A DNA stretch of 64,000 nucleotides, from positions 8,432,001 to 8,496,000 of the forward strand of contig OZ316897.1 of assembly GCA_973895155.1 (NCBI GenBank), read 5' to 3'. The position numbers and the translations under genes were made by a program. Source of the stretch: Marsupella aquatica. Lineage: Eukaryota > Marchantiophyta. Below, in pieces: positions 24,541 through 36,089 of the stretch. The notes below the pieces were generated by a model. The model was given only the letters and a program-made list of their open reading frames with translations, was not told the origin of the DNA and did not search any database. Position 1 is the first letter of the stretch; the number at the start of each line of letters is the position of its first letter.

Positions 24541-24699
24541 ATTATGTTGGTGGTGGAACTTGAGGAAATAGGAACACTAAAACATCCATAGGGACAAACA
24601 CCCATGGAACCCTGAAGCTTAGCCAAAAGTGGTGAATGATTCTGCCCGAGGTGCAATTTGTTGAATTTGAAAGACTAAAAAAAAACCTGAAAGGCATAG

Positions 24700-24850
24700 C
24701 CCCAAGGCACAAACATCCCATGGAACCCAGACCTGCCCATACACCCTCTTCCCCTCCCTCCAGATGTAAGAGTATGCCACCAAGAAGGTTTTGACTCTTA
24801 ATTATGGACCCCCATGGTAAGCTTCTTCCAAATCCTCGGAAGCACATGCA
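24700..24850 (+). repeat. Copy of the GC-rich segment upstream of OTLD1-like gene
   Basis: About 90 bp here (CATCCCATGGAACCC, then CCCTCCCTCCAGATG, then GCCACxAAGAAG) match 29,838-29,930 in the same orientation. The end (24,800-24,850) is also the inverse of 26,882-26,935. The segment therefore links three places in this repeat cluster. Confidence 0.6.
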
Positions 24851-24913
24851 GTCACATGAGCACTACTAGCCACAAACGAGAAGGATTAGTTAATGAAGAA
24901 GAACCAAATGAGA

Positions 24914-26244
24914 TTATTTGTGTTTGAGGCAAGGCAAAGAAAACAGTTGAACCTATAACTTACAAAATAATGGAAAACAGAAAAGTTACATTCCTAAAGA
25001 AGAATGAAGGTGTAAAAAGGGGAGAAGAAAATAACCTTTAGATGGGTTGTGATTGAGATATCAATGTTTTCCGGGTAATTGTTTGAAGTTTGACTTTCTA
25101 TATAATGGACAATTTTCTTTAGAATGAAACTCTTAAGCTACTCTAACTTTTAGCAAGGTAAGGTAAGAAAGTTTTTTGGCCACCGTGGATAAGGATCAAC
25201 AAGAGAACATAAGGAACGCTTCAACTACTATGGACAAAGGAGTAACAAGGAATGTAAAAAATCCTTTGACTACTATGGACAAAAGGATACCATCCACAAT
25301 CATAATAAGGGATCCCGCCTTTTTTCATCCTTCGTCCCAATACAAAAAAAACTCCTGGGCGGGAATGATCCATAGCCATTGGATTCTATTAGCTATTTTC
25401 ACTGACCACTGATGGAAAAAATGTGCACCCCTGGCGCATATGTGCTTCCCGCTGCACCACAAATGCCCCAGACCGACTCTCTATGGGCGGGCCCTCGCAC
25501 CCTTGCACAGTGCTAGGCACTGGCATAGGGCTTGTGGTGATATAAAAAACCCTTCGGCTACTATGGGCAGAAGAACATTTTGGAAGGACTATATGGAATG
25601 TTACATGGACTGTATGGAATAGAGGTACCAGGGTACGCTTTGCATGGACTCTTACCATGAAAAATCTCCGCTTTGTCTTCAACTAAATTAAACATATCCA
25701 AACTCTTTAAAATGCACTTCATTCAAAATCCTCTATTGAATCTTTGTTATCTCATCTCTATATTCAAGCCTATGCCAATTTGTTATTTTTCATCGCTCCA
25801 CCTGGTTGGATAATATCAAGCTTACATAACCAAGGGGTCCAAATTAATTGTCTTCATTGCATGAATGGGGGCCAGCTCCCAAAACAGCTGAGTTTACACT
25901 ATGAATGTAAATTTATAGAAATATATGTGACTGTTACTTAGATATTCTGAATGCCTTTAGTAATTTTTCTCTTTGCTATTTTCAGGGTATTCTTGGAGAG
26001 GGTATTCTTGGAGAGGAATGCACACCGGGATGCACAACTCAAGATTTGGATCTGCTCATTATTAAACTCATCCTCTCTTTTTAGAAAATATTTTAGAATT
26101 AATTATTCTGTTTTGAGATCCTGTTACCAGAGCAATATGAGCAATTATAGTCAGTAGAACTCAAGCTGAATCTTGCATTTTTTGGAGCATTATGGCACAT
26201 AGTGTTGTAAACAGGACTTTACTATAATTATAACAGCTAATCCA
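24914..26244 (+). repeat. Dispersed repeat, copy A (carries a Helitron-like insert)
   Basis: Bases 24,914-25,292 match 26,936-27,315, and 25,535-26,244 match 27,316-27,930 and 29,042-29,692. Identity looks roughly 85-90 percent by eye. Shared blocks include TCATCGCTCCACCT, AACCAAGGGGTCC, TGACTGTTACTTAGAT and CCTGTTACCAGAGCAA. A 15-bp unit (GGTATTCTTGGAGAG) is doubled at about 25,986-26,015 only in this copy. No conserved reading frame is seen across copies. Confidence 0.85.
25293..25534. mobile_element. Helitron-like non-autonomous element, 242 bp
   Basis: Repeat copy B at 27,308-27,330 reads GGATACCA directly followed by TGGTGATAT. Copy A has the same two halves separated by these 242 bp, so the boundaries and the empty site are visible. 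The insertion lies between A and T, starts with TC, and has a 6-bp hairpin (CAGTGC-TAG-GCACTG, 25,508-25,522) 12 nt before its right end. All three are Helitron hallmarks. The terminal tetranucleotide is CTTG rather than the usual CTRR. No target duplication or terminal inverted repeat is seen. It has no coding capacity. A related copy is at 43,767-44,077. Confidence 0.7.
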
Positions 26245-26439
26245 AATCTTAAGTGTGCATTCTTTTCCAATAGTGGAATTAGTTTGAAAACCCCTTGATT
26301 ATTTAAGGTTGATGTTATTCAACAACTAAGTTAGAGCACATGAAGCGTTGCATACTGGAATAGCTTTGAATATGGAGATGAGGGGAAGAAAATGGTAGAT
26401 TTTTCATCATTGTAGTCCATGCACAACCTTCTCTTCGTA

Positions 26440-26630
26440 CTTCTATGTTCATAGAGGCCATGCAAATGTGAAGGGTTTCTTACATTCCTTTGGTATTCTT
26501 TTATCCATAGTAGTCGAAGGGTTTCTTATGTTCCCTTCATTTTCGTTTGTCCATAGTAGCTGAAGGGTTTATGACGTTACCTTGGTAAATGTTACAGTAG
26601 TTGAATAGTTTCTTTCTACCCATGGTTATT
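26440..26630 (-). repeat. Inverted minisatellite units (about 40 bp)
   Basis: On the minus strand these read as repeated AAACCCTTC-GCTACTATGGA units, the inverse of plus-strand units at 25,205-25,290, 25,548-25,570 and 27,240-27,350. The cluster thus contains the same motif in both orientations about 1.2 kb apart and could fold back on itself. Confidence 0.65.
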
Positions 26631-26935
26631 CCAAAAATTGCTAATTAAATAGAAAACTTATGAATTTATTGGAAAACACTGATATATCAATCAGAATCCA
26701 TCCAAAGGTTCTTTTCATTTCACCCCTAGCTTTCTTTGTTTATTTGAAAGGTTATTTTTCAGTTTTCCATTATTTGTATAGTTACAAGTCTTAACTGTCT
26801 TTTTTACTTGTCTCAAACACACATAGTCTTGTTGTACAACGAACCCTTCTTGTTTGTGACCAATATGCTGATGTGGCAGCACATGCTTCCAGGGATTTTG
26901 GAAGGAGCTTCCCATGGGGATCCATAATAAAACAT

Positions 26936-27930
26936 GAATATTTGTGTTTAAGGCAAGGCAAAGAAAAACAATTAAACCTATAACTTCAAAAATAATGGAA
27001 AACTGAAAAGTTATATTCCTAAAGAAGAAAGAAAGGTGTGAAGGGAGAAGAAAATAACCTTTGGATGGGTTGTGATGAGATATCAATGTTTTCCAGTAAT
27101 TGTTTGAAGTTTGACTTTTCTATATAATGTACAATTTTCTATAGGGAGAAACTCTTAAGCTACTCTAGTAACTTTTATCAAGGTAAGGTAAGAAATAGTT
27201 TTTGGCCACTATGGATAAGGATAAACAGGAGAGCATATAAGGAACCCTTCAACTACTATGGACAAAGGAGTAACAAAAAATGTAAGAAATCCTTCGACTA
27301 CTATGGACAAAAGGATACCATGGTGATATAAAAAAACACTTGGCTACTATGAACAGATAAACATTTTGGAAATACTATATGGAATGTTAGATAAACATTT
27401 TGGAAGTACTATAAGGAATGTCACATGGACTGTATGGAATAGAGGTACCAGGGTATGGTTTGCATGGACTCTTACCTTGAATAAATCAACTAAATTAAAT
27501 ATATCCAAACCCTTTCAAATCCATTTAGTTCAACATCCTCCATTTAATCTTTGTCCTCTCATCTCTATATTCAAGCCTATTCCAATTTGTTACTTTTCAT
27601 CGCTCCACCTAGTTGAATAATATCAAGCTTACATAACCAAGGGGTCCAAATTAATTGTCTTCAATTGCATGAACGGGGGCCAGCTCCCAGACCTGGCCTA
27701 AAACATCTGAACTACACTATAGATGTAAGTTTACTAGATTCATTTGTGACTGTTACTTAGATCTTTTGAATGCCCTTTGTAATTTTCTCTTTGCTATTTT
27801 CAGGGTATTCTTGGAAAGGAATGCACACTCAAGATTTGCATCTGCTCATTATTAAACTTGTCCTCTATTTTTAGAAAACATTTCAAAATGAATTATTCTG
27901 TTTTGAGGTCCTGTTACCAGAGCAACATGA
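26936..27930 (+). repeat. Dispersed repeat, copy B (empty Helitron-like site)
   Basis: Same unit as copy A but without the 242-bp insert. A short duplication AGATAAACATTTTGGAA is present at about 27,355 and 27,389. The match to copies A and C stops at about 27,930, just after CAACATGAGC. Confidence 0.85.
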
Positions 27931-28624
27931 GCTGGTGGTGAGGCATGTTATGTGTGATTTTGAACGATTATATAATTGTTGTGGTCGTGTTCAATAACCC
28001 GTGTGTTGCATATAAAAATTAGAGACCTAAGATAGTAGCCACCACATCATAGAGTTTAATTATGCTTTTATGGGCAAGCTAAAGGGCAAGCATTTTATTC
28101 TAAATGAGGTTCATGGATAAATTTGACAAAATCCAAAAATAATAGTTTAGACAAAGGATCAAGATTGGTTTCCACTTTTTCATGACTTTGTTTTAATTGG
28201 CCTCAAATAATTAGTTTTTAGCTTTTTGAAAAAAAACTACTTAAGTTCACTCCCATTAAAAAATATAATTTTCATAATCACATACACCCATTTTAGTTTA
28301 TTTCATATTCCTCATTCTACATGTATTTCCTTTTAGATACATAGGCTTTTAACATGTAGTGATTGAGTACCTCTATTAAATATATTTATGTGTACCAAAA
28401 TGTCTTGGTGTCCTTAACTTGTACCCCTTGGGTCTCCCCTTATAATTATTACTGCCCCTCATAATTATTATCACCTATGTGCCCTAAGGTCCTATTTGTT
28501 TTTGTGGACACTTAGTTCTAGCTGATCAAAAGCTAGAATTAAACCTAACAAAAATCCAATGGTCAGGCTTTGTTCCCACCAAGACAATTGACTACTTTTG
28601 GCGGGCTTCTTTATTATAGTTGTA
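27931..28624. other. No gene seen
   Basis: AT-rich unique sequence between repeat copies B and C; no supported frame. Confidence 0.5.
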
Positions 28625-29692
28625 GATAAACATTTTGGAAATACTATATGCTATTTTTTTATGCTGCTATACGGCAGGACACACTTTGGTTACCTTGTCT
28701 TATTAGAATTGCTTGCTATATATTTTTATGTCAATTTGGTCTATTCTATGCTTTTAGTTTGTATTTTTTCTGATTTTAATAATTTCTTCCAACCCCTGTA
28801 GTTTTTTCAAGTACTTTGTTTTAAGTAGACGTGCTTAAACTTCTTTTAATCTTTTTAGTATAATAATTTATGTTATCCCTCTAGTTTTATTGTGTATTTA
28901 TGCTCTAAGCACTCCCCATTTTCATTAGAATTTCTTGATACTACATAATTCTTCAAACATTCTCCAAACTCAACCAGGCAACTAGGACACAATACAACGA
29001 TGCCTGCTAGCTTAGAACGGTGTGTCTTAGAATGGGCCAGCTATATATGGAATGTTAGATTAACAGTTTGGAAGTACTATATGGAATGTCATGTCACATG
29101 GTATGGAATAGAGGTACCAGGGTATGGTTTGCATGGACTCTTACCTTGAATAATTCAACTAAATTAAATATATCCAAACTCTTTAAAATTCATTTAGTGC
29201 AAAATACTCCATTTAATCTTTGTCATCTCATCTCTATATTCAAGCCTATTCCAATTTGTTACTTTTCATCGCTCCACCTAGTTGAATAATATCAAGCTTA
29301 CATAACCAAGGGGTCCAAATTAATTGTCTTCATTGCATGAACGGGGGCCAGCTCCCAGACCTGGCCCAAAACATCTGAACTACACTATAGATGTAAATTT
29401 ACTAGATTCATTTGTGACTGTTACTTAGATCTTTTGAATGCCCTTTGTAATTTTCTCTTTGCTATTTTAAGGGTATTCTTGGAAAGGAATGCACACTCAA
29501 GATTTGCATCTGCTCATTATTAAACTTGTCCTCTATTTTTAGAAAACATTTCAAAATGAATTATTCTGTTTTGAGGTCCTGTCACCAGAGCAACATGAGC
29601 AATTACACTCAATAGAACTCAAGCTGAATTTCTCATTTTTTGGCACATAGTGTTGTAAACAGGACTTTACTATAATTATAACAGCTAATCCC
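28625..29692 (+). repeat. Dispersed repeat, copy C, interrupted
   Basis: Bases 28,625-28,652 match the copy B phrase AGATAAACATTTTGG..ACTATATG, and the match resumes at about 29,046 (ATGGAATGTTAGAT) and runs to 29,692. The intervening 393 bp or so are absent from A and B and have CTATAT at both borders, which suggests a later insertion with a 6-bp target duplication. Confidence 0.75.
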
Positions 29693-29829
29693 ATTTTAGT
29701 AAGATCTGAATATTTTATGATCTGGCTCTTGGGTTTGTGGTCACGTATGAAATTGGCTAATGGGAAACAGAATTTGTGCCAAAAGTGAAGAGGTGCATTC
29801 TAGTAAGATTTTGCCACTAAAAAACGCGC

Positions 29830-30700
29830 GAACAAGCATCCCATGGAACCCGGACCCTCTCCCTCGCCCCCCTCCCTCCCTCCCTCCAGATGCAAGAGGT
29901 TGCCACGAAGAAGCTTCCGACGCTTGATTTTTCATTCCGTGAAACGTGGCTCGCCGCCTGGCCTTGCCTGGCCCCCTCCCCTTCCGGCCGCACCTGGCCG
30001 GGCCCCTCCCCTCCCCTCCCGGCCCGGCCCGGCCCGGCCCGGGGAGTGGCTCCGTGGCTCTGTGGCCCCGTTGCCGGTCCCATCGAAGGACCACAGGAAG
30101 AAAGAAAGCGATGAGACATTTTCGACGAGAAGAGACGAATTTCTTCACGAGGAATCGCCGGTGAAGAATGCAGAAGGACAAGAAGGAAAAAAGGGCGAGT
30201 GTGGCGAATGATGATGCTTGGATGACGACGATGAAAAGATCCCGATTCTCCTGAACTTGATGTCGCCGTTTCTCGTTGTGGCGACTACGAGTGAGAGATG
30301 GGGATTTTTGCGAAGCAGGAAAGGAGGCGAGGCGCTGAGAATTGTCGGCGATGACGAGAAATTTCAATAAAGAAAGCGCATGACCGGTTTGCTATGGTCG
30401 GATCCTCTGCTCTGGTCTGGTCCGGGCGGGTTTCCTCGATCGCTCGTCTTCTCTCTTCATCAGGGCGCTGGTCTGCTCTCCCCCTCCCACGCGTTCTCTT
30501 GTCGACGATAGATGATGACGTCTTGTAACGACGTTTTTGCCCTTTTCGTTGGTTCTGTGGTTCTGTGGTGGTGGTAGTGGTGATTGAGATGATCCTGGAA
30601 TTGTTACGAGCAAGCAAAGCAGCAGGGAAGGAAGGAAGGAAGGAAGGAAGGAAGGACGGAAGGGAGGGAGAAGCATACGGCCTGCCGTGGGGGAGAGAAT
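29830..30700. promoter_or_regulatory. GC-rich island upstream of the OTLD1-like gene
   Basis: Base composition switches sharply from AT-rich to GC-rich here. There are four tandem CCCGG units at about 30,018-30,040 and a GGAA tetranucleotide run at about 30,627-30,655. The island lies 0.3-1.2 kb before the start codon at 31,013 on the same strand side, so a promoter and 5' leader is the likely role. Open frames across it (for example 29,741-30,367 minus) are compositional. No TATA box or transcription start can be fixed. Confidence 0.45.
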
Positions 30701-31012
30701 CAGCTGATTGGGGTGTAAGCTTTCCTGTCAGTGCAATAATTTGTGCCCATGGCTTCCAAAAAGCGGCGGAAGTCTGCCTCTAGGTGAAGGAGGCAGGGGG
30801 TGCAGGTGGAGGTGGATGAGTAGAGGAGACTGGATATGGAGGAATAATTAATGATTTGTTCTGTAAAGGATTTTGGTGATATCTCTGAGTATCAGGACGA
30901 CTACCGAGCGGGTTGTGACCGCTGGTGATTGTTGCTACTGGTTGATTGATTAAGTGGTATCATTACGTCAGCGTTTTTGAGAGTTCATTAGCCTTCCTAC
31001 CAGAGAGGGAGA

Positions 31013-34000
31013 ATGACGCGGGTGGTGGTGCAGCGGAGCCTGAACAATGCCGGAAATGCGTTGCAGGGCCGCCAATCCTCTTCTGCGCCCCAATCCACCA
31101 CCACTTCGATTCCGTCTTCGGCAAATTCGTCCACTTCCTCCCTTCATCCGCCAACTCATTCGTCGAGCCTCTCTCTCTCGTCCACCGCTCCCTATCCGGA
31201 TGATGTTGTAGTGCTAATCGCGAGGGAGGGGTCTGAATTGTTGGCCACCATCCATGGCGAGGAGAACGTAGCCTTTGACATCAGCGAACTGGGCAGCCGA
31301 TTGTCGGCGTCTGTGACTTTCGAGGGAAACCTAGGAGGTGAAAGACAGGATCTTCAGGATGGTGGAGAGCTTTTGGAGGACGTTGCCCTACCGTCCTGCG
31401 CGGAGGAGGAATTGGATGAAAGGGGAGAGCTCGCTCATCTCAGTCTCTCGCAAGACGCGTCAGGAGATCGTGATCGTGACAGTGGAGAAGCTGCCGTGGT
31501 ATTTGGAGGATCAGGGCAGGAATTATTAGGGAAGGGCAAGGAGCTTGCGGATGACGGCCGTTTTCTGAATTTTGACCTGGAGGATGACCAACGGGGATGT
31601 CCATCGTCTGACGTCTCTGCAAGTTTCGAGTCCAGAGCTGGAGATGACAAGGAACGGAGTTATGCAGATGAAACAAATGATGGTGATCAGATTAGGGCTC
31701 CGGGACCGCAGTCTCTACCTTCATCCTCTTTGCAAGGAGGAGCTCCCAACTCGCCTCCCTCCTTGGATGTGGCACATGGGCAGGATTTGAATCAGGCTAG
31801 ACCTAATTCCTCTCTGGCTGTTCCCGAGGCGGTAGGGTGCTCATATCTCACGAGCTCATTTCCTTCTATTCCATTGTCGAGTGGTCCGTCAAGGAGAGGG
31901 AGCTGGTTGGGGTCGTCGGGCTCAGGAGGACCACCACATCCCCGAGGAGGACTATCTAGACGGGGCTCAAGAGTCAGTAAGCCTTCGCGAAATTCGCCAA
32001 ACAACTCGCTCCCATCTTCGCCTAGGGGATACGGGGAAGGTGATGGCTACAACAGTGAAGACGAGCAAAATTCTAGGTCTTCTAAATCGACGGCTTATGA
32101 AAATACTGTACGATCTCTTACCTTCTCTACATCACTTCAGAGATTGCGTTCATAGATTATCGGAGAGTCACTCTGTCTAGGGAGTCAATGCGCACAAAAA
32201 ATTAGGTCTGAGTCAGGAGCAAATGCTGAGCTTACACTGTATCCTGAAATATGATGTTAGAATCCTGGTAGCATGGCTGGCAAGTTTTGCTATTTATGTT
32301 GAAAAATTGTCTGGGTGAAACAGCAGGTTGATATCAACGATAGCGCTCGTCCTTGCGATAGGAATCTGAAGTTTACTTTGCACCTAGAGAAACTTAGGTG
32401 CTTATATGTGTTTAATGTTAGAATAGTTCTGTTTAATGCTCCGATCTTTGTGTCACTGGATTTATTGAAACGCAAAATATGGATAATTGCTTCTGTCATA
32501 TATGCAGGAAGAAAGGGAGCACCAGTTTGAGGTTGAGATCAGGTTTAGGAAACAATTGGAGGTGAGGCGGATGGCTGAAGATGGGAACTGTCTGTTCAGA
32601 GCTGTTGCTGATCAAGTATATGGAGACGCAGAGATGTATGATGAAACTCGGCAAATGTGTATAGACTATATGGTTTGTATGCGTTCTAAGCAAACATATG
32701 CCCTCCTGAGTCTTCGTAAATCAGTGTGTCGATGAATGACGGTCTGGGCAGCACCTGAGAGCGTATTTCAGCAGATTGTCTTCTTTGTCCTCGCCCCCCC
32801 CCACCACCTTGTTTCTTGAGGGAGGCGGTGGGTTGGGATAAATCGCAATGAAGATAATTTATGCAAAACCTAAAGTCGCGGCTGTTATTTGTTTCAAGGG
32901 AAGTTAGTTTCAGTTTCTTCTGTTCGTGGAGCTGATTTTATTGCTGAGCATATCAGGCTCAATGTAGGATCAGTTGACTTCATTGTAAAATTTTGGAACT
33001 GTTTTGACTGGCTATGTACTCGGGTAGAAAATTTCTAGTTAGATTAGGTCATATCAGTGATGAAGGCACAAATATATGTCTAGACTAGGTGATCGTCCGA
33101 TCCTTGACCAGTCCTTAGCTACTTGGAACGAATTTTTCAGTAGTAATTCTCATACCGCTCTTGGACCAGATCCACCCCCAGTGTGTGCAGGAATGTGTGG
33201 GTTCTTTGTGTTCCCTAAGGCTTTTGGTCTGCGTCGTGTGATTGAATTGCTCTCTAGTGCCCACAAGGTGGAGTACGCGCCAAAAGTTTTGGGGGATTTG
33301 ATTTTCCTGCACAGTCACCTAACAGTGAAACAATTCGCGTGATCATTGACTCGTCACTGGCCCTTCCTTCCAATTGTGTCCCAAGGATTTCTTACATTCA
33401 ATTCATGACATCCATTGTCTTCAGGGTTACGAGTGGAATAGTTCAGTAAAAGCTAAATGCGACGGCTGCCTTAGTTAGGAGAAAGGGATACGCTAGTTAC
33501 CTTCTCAATGAAGCTAACGAGTGTACCTGTATTGTGGATATGAGTAGTGGTGGTTAGTTCTTCATATCAGCCTGTTGTAGAGGGAGAAGCGTCTGAATCA
33601 GGGAACTCGAATCTCAATGTCTTCCGCATGTATTGGAAATCTATTTTTTAACAATCGATGATTTTTGGGCAGGAAAAGGAGAGGGATCATTTTTCCCAAT
33701 TTGTCACGGAGAGTTTCACAGCGTACTGCAAGAGGAAACGCAGAGACAAGGTTAAGGCCCTTTTCAATTTTGGCACAAATGCAGCATGAATTTAGCTTTC
33801 AGAGTCTGGTAGTCAACTCTGAATTTGGAATCTGTCTATGGTATGGCCACTTTTGAATTTTCCTGGTAGTGATTGCTTTGAACGGTCGGGTGTATAAGAA
33901 TGAACTTGAGATCTAAGTTGGACTCCTCAGCTAAACTATTGATATTTCTCTTCTGAGGTTCGCATGGTTTGAATTGTCAGGTGTATGGAAACAACCTTGA

Positions 34001-36089
34001 AATTCAAGCTATGGCTGAGATGTACAACCGCCCAATTCATATATATTCCTATAGTCCAGGTATCAAACTAAATGAGATACATCAATATATTGAAGGATGC
34101 GTTTCTTCCAGAAGGCAGTGCTGCACCAGTTTCCAACATGGATGGGCAACTGATTGCTTGTCATGTACATGTCAGTCTAGATTCATGTATACAAATACAT
34201 TCCTGAGTTATAATTGCTGAAGGAGTTCCCTAATTTTGGAATCTGGCTGTTCTTAATGTTTGGCGTGTAAGTGTCCATCATGAACAAACTTTGTATGGAC
34301 CTGAGGTTGTAATTACGTGATCCAGCTTTGGTATCTAATGTAAAAGGCAGCAACAATGCTTGGAAAAAGAAATGTTGATTGAGCCCAGCGTAGGTGGGAT
34401 GAGAATATTTGCACTTGCTTGTAAGGAGGATTTTTTTTTTTTCTGTTTTCTCATTGCAAACCAATGACGTCACAAACGTTTTTGTTCTGGTTTCAGAGCC
34501 CATTAATATCTTCCATGGGAGTTATGAAACTGATTTGCCACCCATTCGTCTCAGCTACCATCGAGGAAATCATTACAACTCTCTGATAGATCCAAGAAGA
34601 CCAGCCGTGGGTGCTGGCCTCGGCTTTGGCAGTCTCAGGGGGGTGAGGACAGCTCTCCTTGTAGCCTTTGTTTGTGCTGGTAAGGGCCGCTTTCGATGAG
34701 CATTTGTGCTGGACCTTGGGGTGGCCTGGAAGAAACACTGTAAATGGTATGCAAGGATATAAAGCCCTGTACCATAATTAGGTAAGGGTTATCTTGCGGG
34801 GACAGTACAAGTCGTAGAACCTGTACCTGCGTGCACCCTGTATGCAATATTTTAGACCATCGAGGGCGTCCATATGCCTGTCTGAAAAGGACTTATTGGC
34901 ATGGTACAATCCTGGTGGAGTTTGTTCTACCCACAACGTTAGTAGATTGTTATTTAAAACCAGACCAGTATTCAAGACCCAAAGTTTTGTCCTGTCTACG
35001 TGAGTGCAGACAAATGTGGACAGAGAGCAAGTGAAGGCTGCTTTGAAAGCTCAGCAAGATCAGCAAATAGACAAGGTACTCATTGCCGAAACTTTGCTGT
35101 ACTGCAATGACTTTTCTGTCGTTGTACTGAGAAATTTTGACTTTTTTTCGTCTCGTTTGCAAGCAGTTCAAAATCTTCAAAACGGGTGCACACTGCCTTG
35201 CTTTGTTGCAAGGAGGAAAAACATTTCCCTGAAGTCCCCTACATCTTGAACATATTATTTTTAACATGTTGAATGTAAATGAGATCGGAAATCCGGTTCT
35301 CCGTCTGGATATGAAAAGTGGTTTAGAGAGGAAGTAGGTTTCTAACCGAGATAACTTCGTTTGCAGGCCCTCTTAGCTGAAGGAACGTTCTATTCAGATA
35401 TAGAGTTAACTGAGCAAGAGATGCAGCGTATGGTGATGGAGGCCTCGCGGGCTGAGTTTTTTGAGGAGGAAAAGCACCGTCAATATTCTTCTTGGAATGA
35501 AGAGACGTCTACTTCAGCCGCCGCGGAATCATCTGGGACAGGTTAGCTTCACTCTGAACTACTTTGCTTGCTCTCTGTCATCTTGCACTTTGAGATGAAA
35601 ATGGGGTTCACGCATCTATGCCAACGGTTCCAAGTCTCGTCATTGTTGTTCTGGGCTGAAGCCTGTACACAGACCCTAGTTCAGAAACTTCCCAAGGCTG
35701 TGTAGAGTTACACAGCACAAGATTTAAACAAATTCCAGGTCAATGGGAATTATTCCGGTTCGTCTAATCTGCTAGCACGATTTCCCATAACCCTAAGTTC
35801 TTGTTTCACTGTGGTGTTGGGGATATCAGCTGGAAGCCCTAAGAGTGCAACGCAAGCTATTAGTGTGGCAGCTACGTCAACAGCTGCTTCAGACTCTGGG
35901 GCCCTCACGCCAAATGTACGAATGCTCATGTCCATGGGATTCAGTTATTTACAAGTCATGGAGGCTTCCAGCATCTTTGGTGATGATGTCAACAATATGT
36001 TGTGCTACTTGCTTGAGACAGAGGGCAGTACCTCTGGTGATGGGGAGAGCATGTACAGGAAGAAGGGCAAAGCTGCAGAGAGGCAGTAG
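31013..36089 (+). CDS. OTLD1: OTU-domain deubiquitinase, OTLD1-like
   Basis: Cysteine protease that removes ubiquitin; the Arabidopsis relative OTLD1 acts on chromatin-bound histone H2B. Eight exons with consistent phases: 31,013-32,107, 32,508-32,672, 33,673-33,750, 33,981-34,059, 34,497-34,642, 35,010-35,075, 35,367-35,541 and 35,830-36,089, giving about 687 residues. The first 365 residues are Ser/Pro/Gly/acidic and probably disordered. The OTU domain follows: EDGNCLFRAVADQVYG holds the catalytic Asp and Cys (exon 2), the VYGNNLEIQAMAEMYNRP core is in exon 4, and HYNSL holds the catalytic His (exon 5). A helical VDREQVKAAL segment and a C-terminal UBA-like domain (LMSMGFSYLQVMEA, exon 8) complete it. 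All catalytic residues are present. The exon 1 donor (ACT|GTACGA) is the weakest join; the others have good borders. The start is the first in-frame ATG. Confidence 0.95.

Noticed and set aside
24542-24847. Minus-strand frame of about 100 codons
   Set aside because: It lies in repeat sequence shared with 29.8 kb and the frame is not conserved there.
29741-30367. 208-codon minus-strand frame rich in Gly, Arg and Pro
   Set aside because: It is a by-product of the GC-rich island upstream of the OTLD1-like gene; frames on the other strand are equally open.
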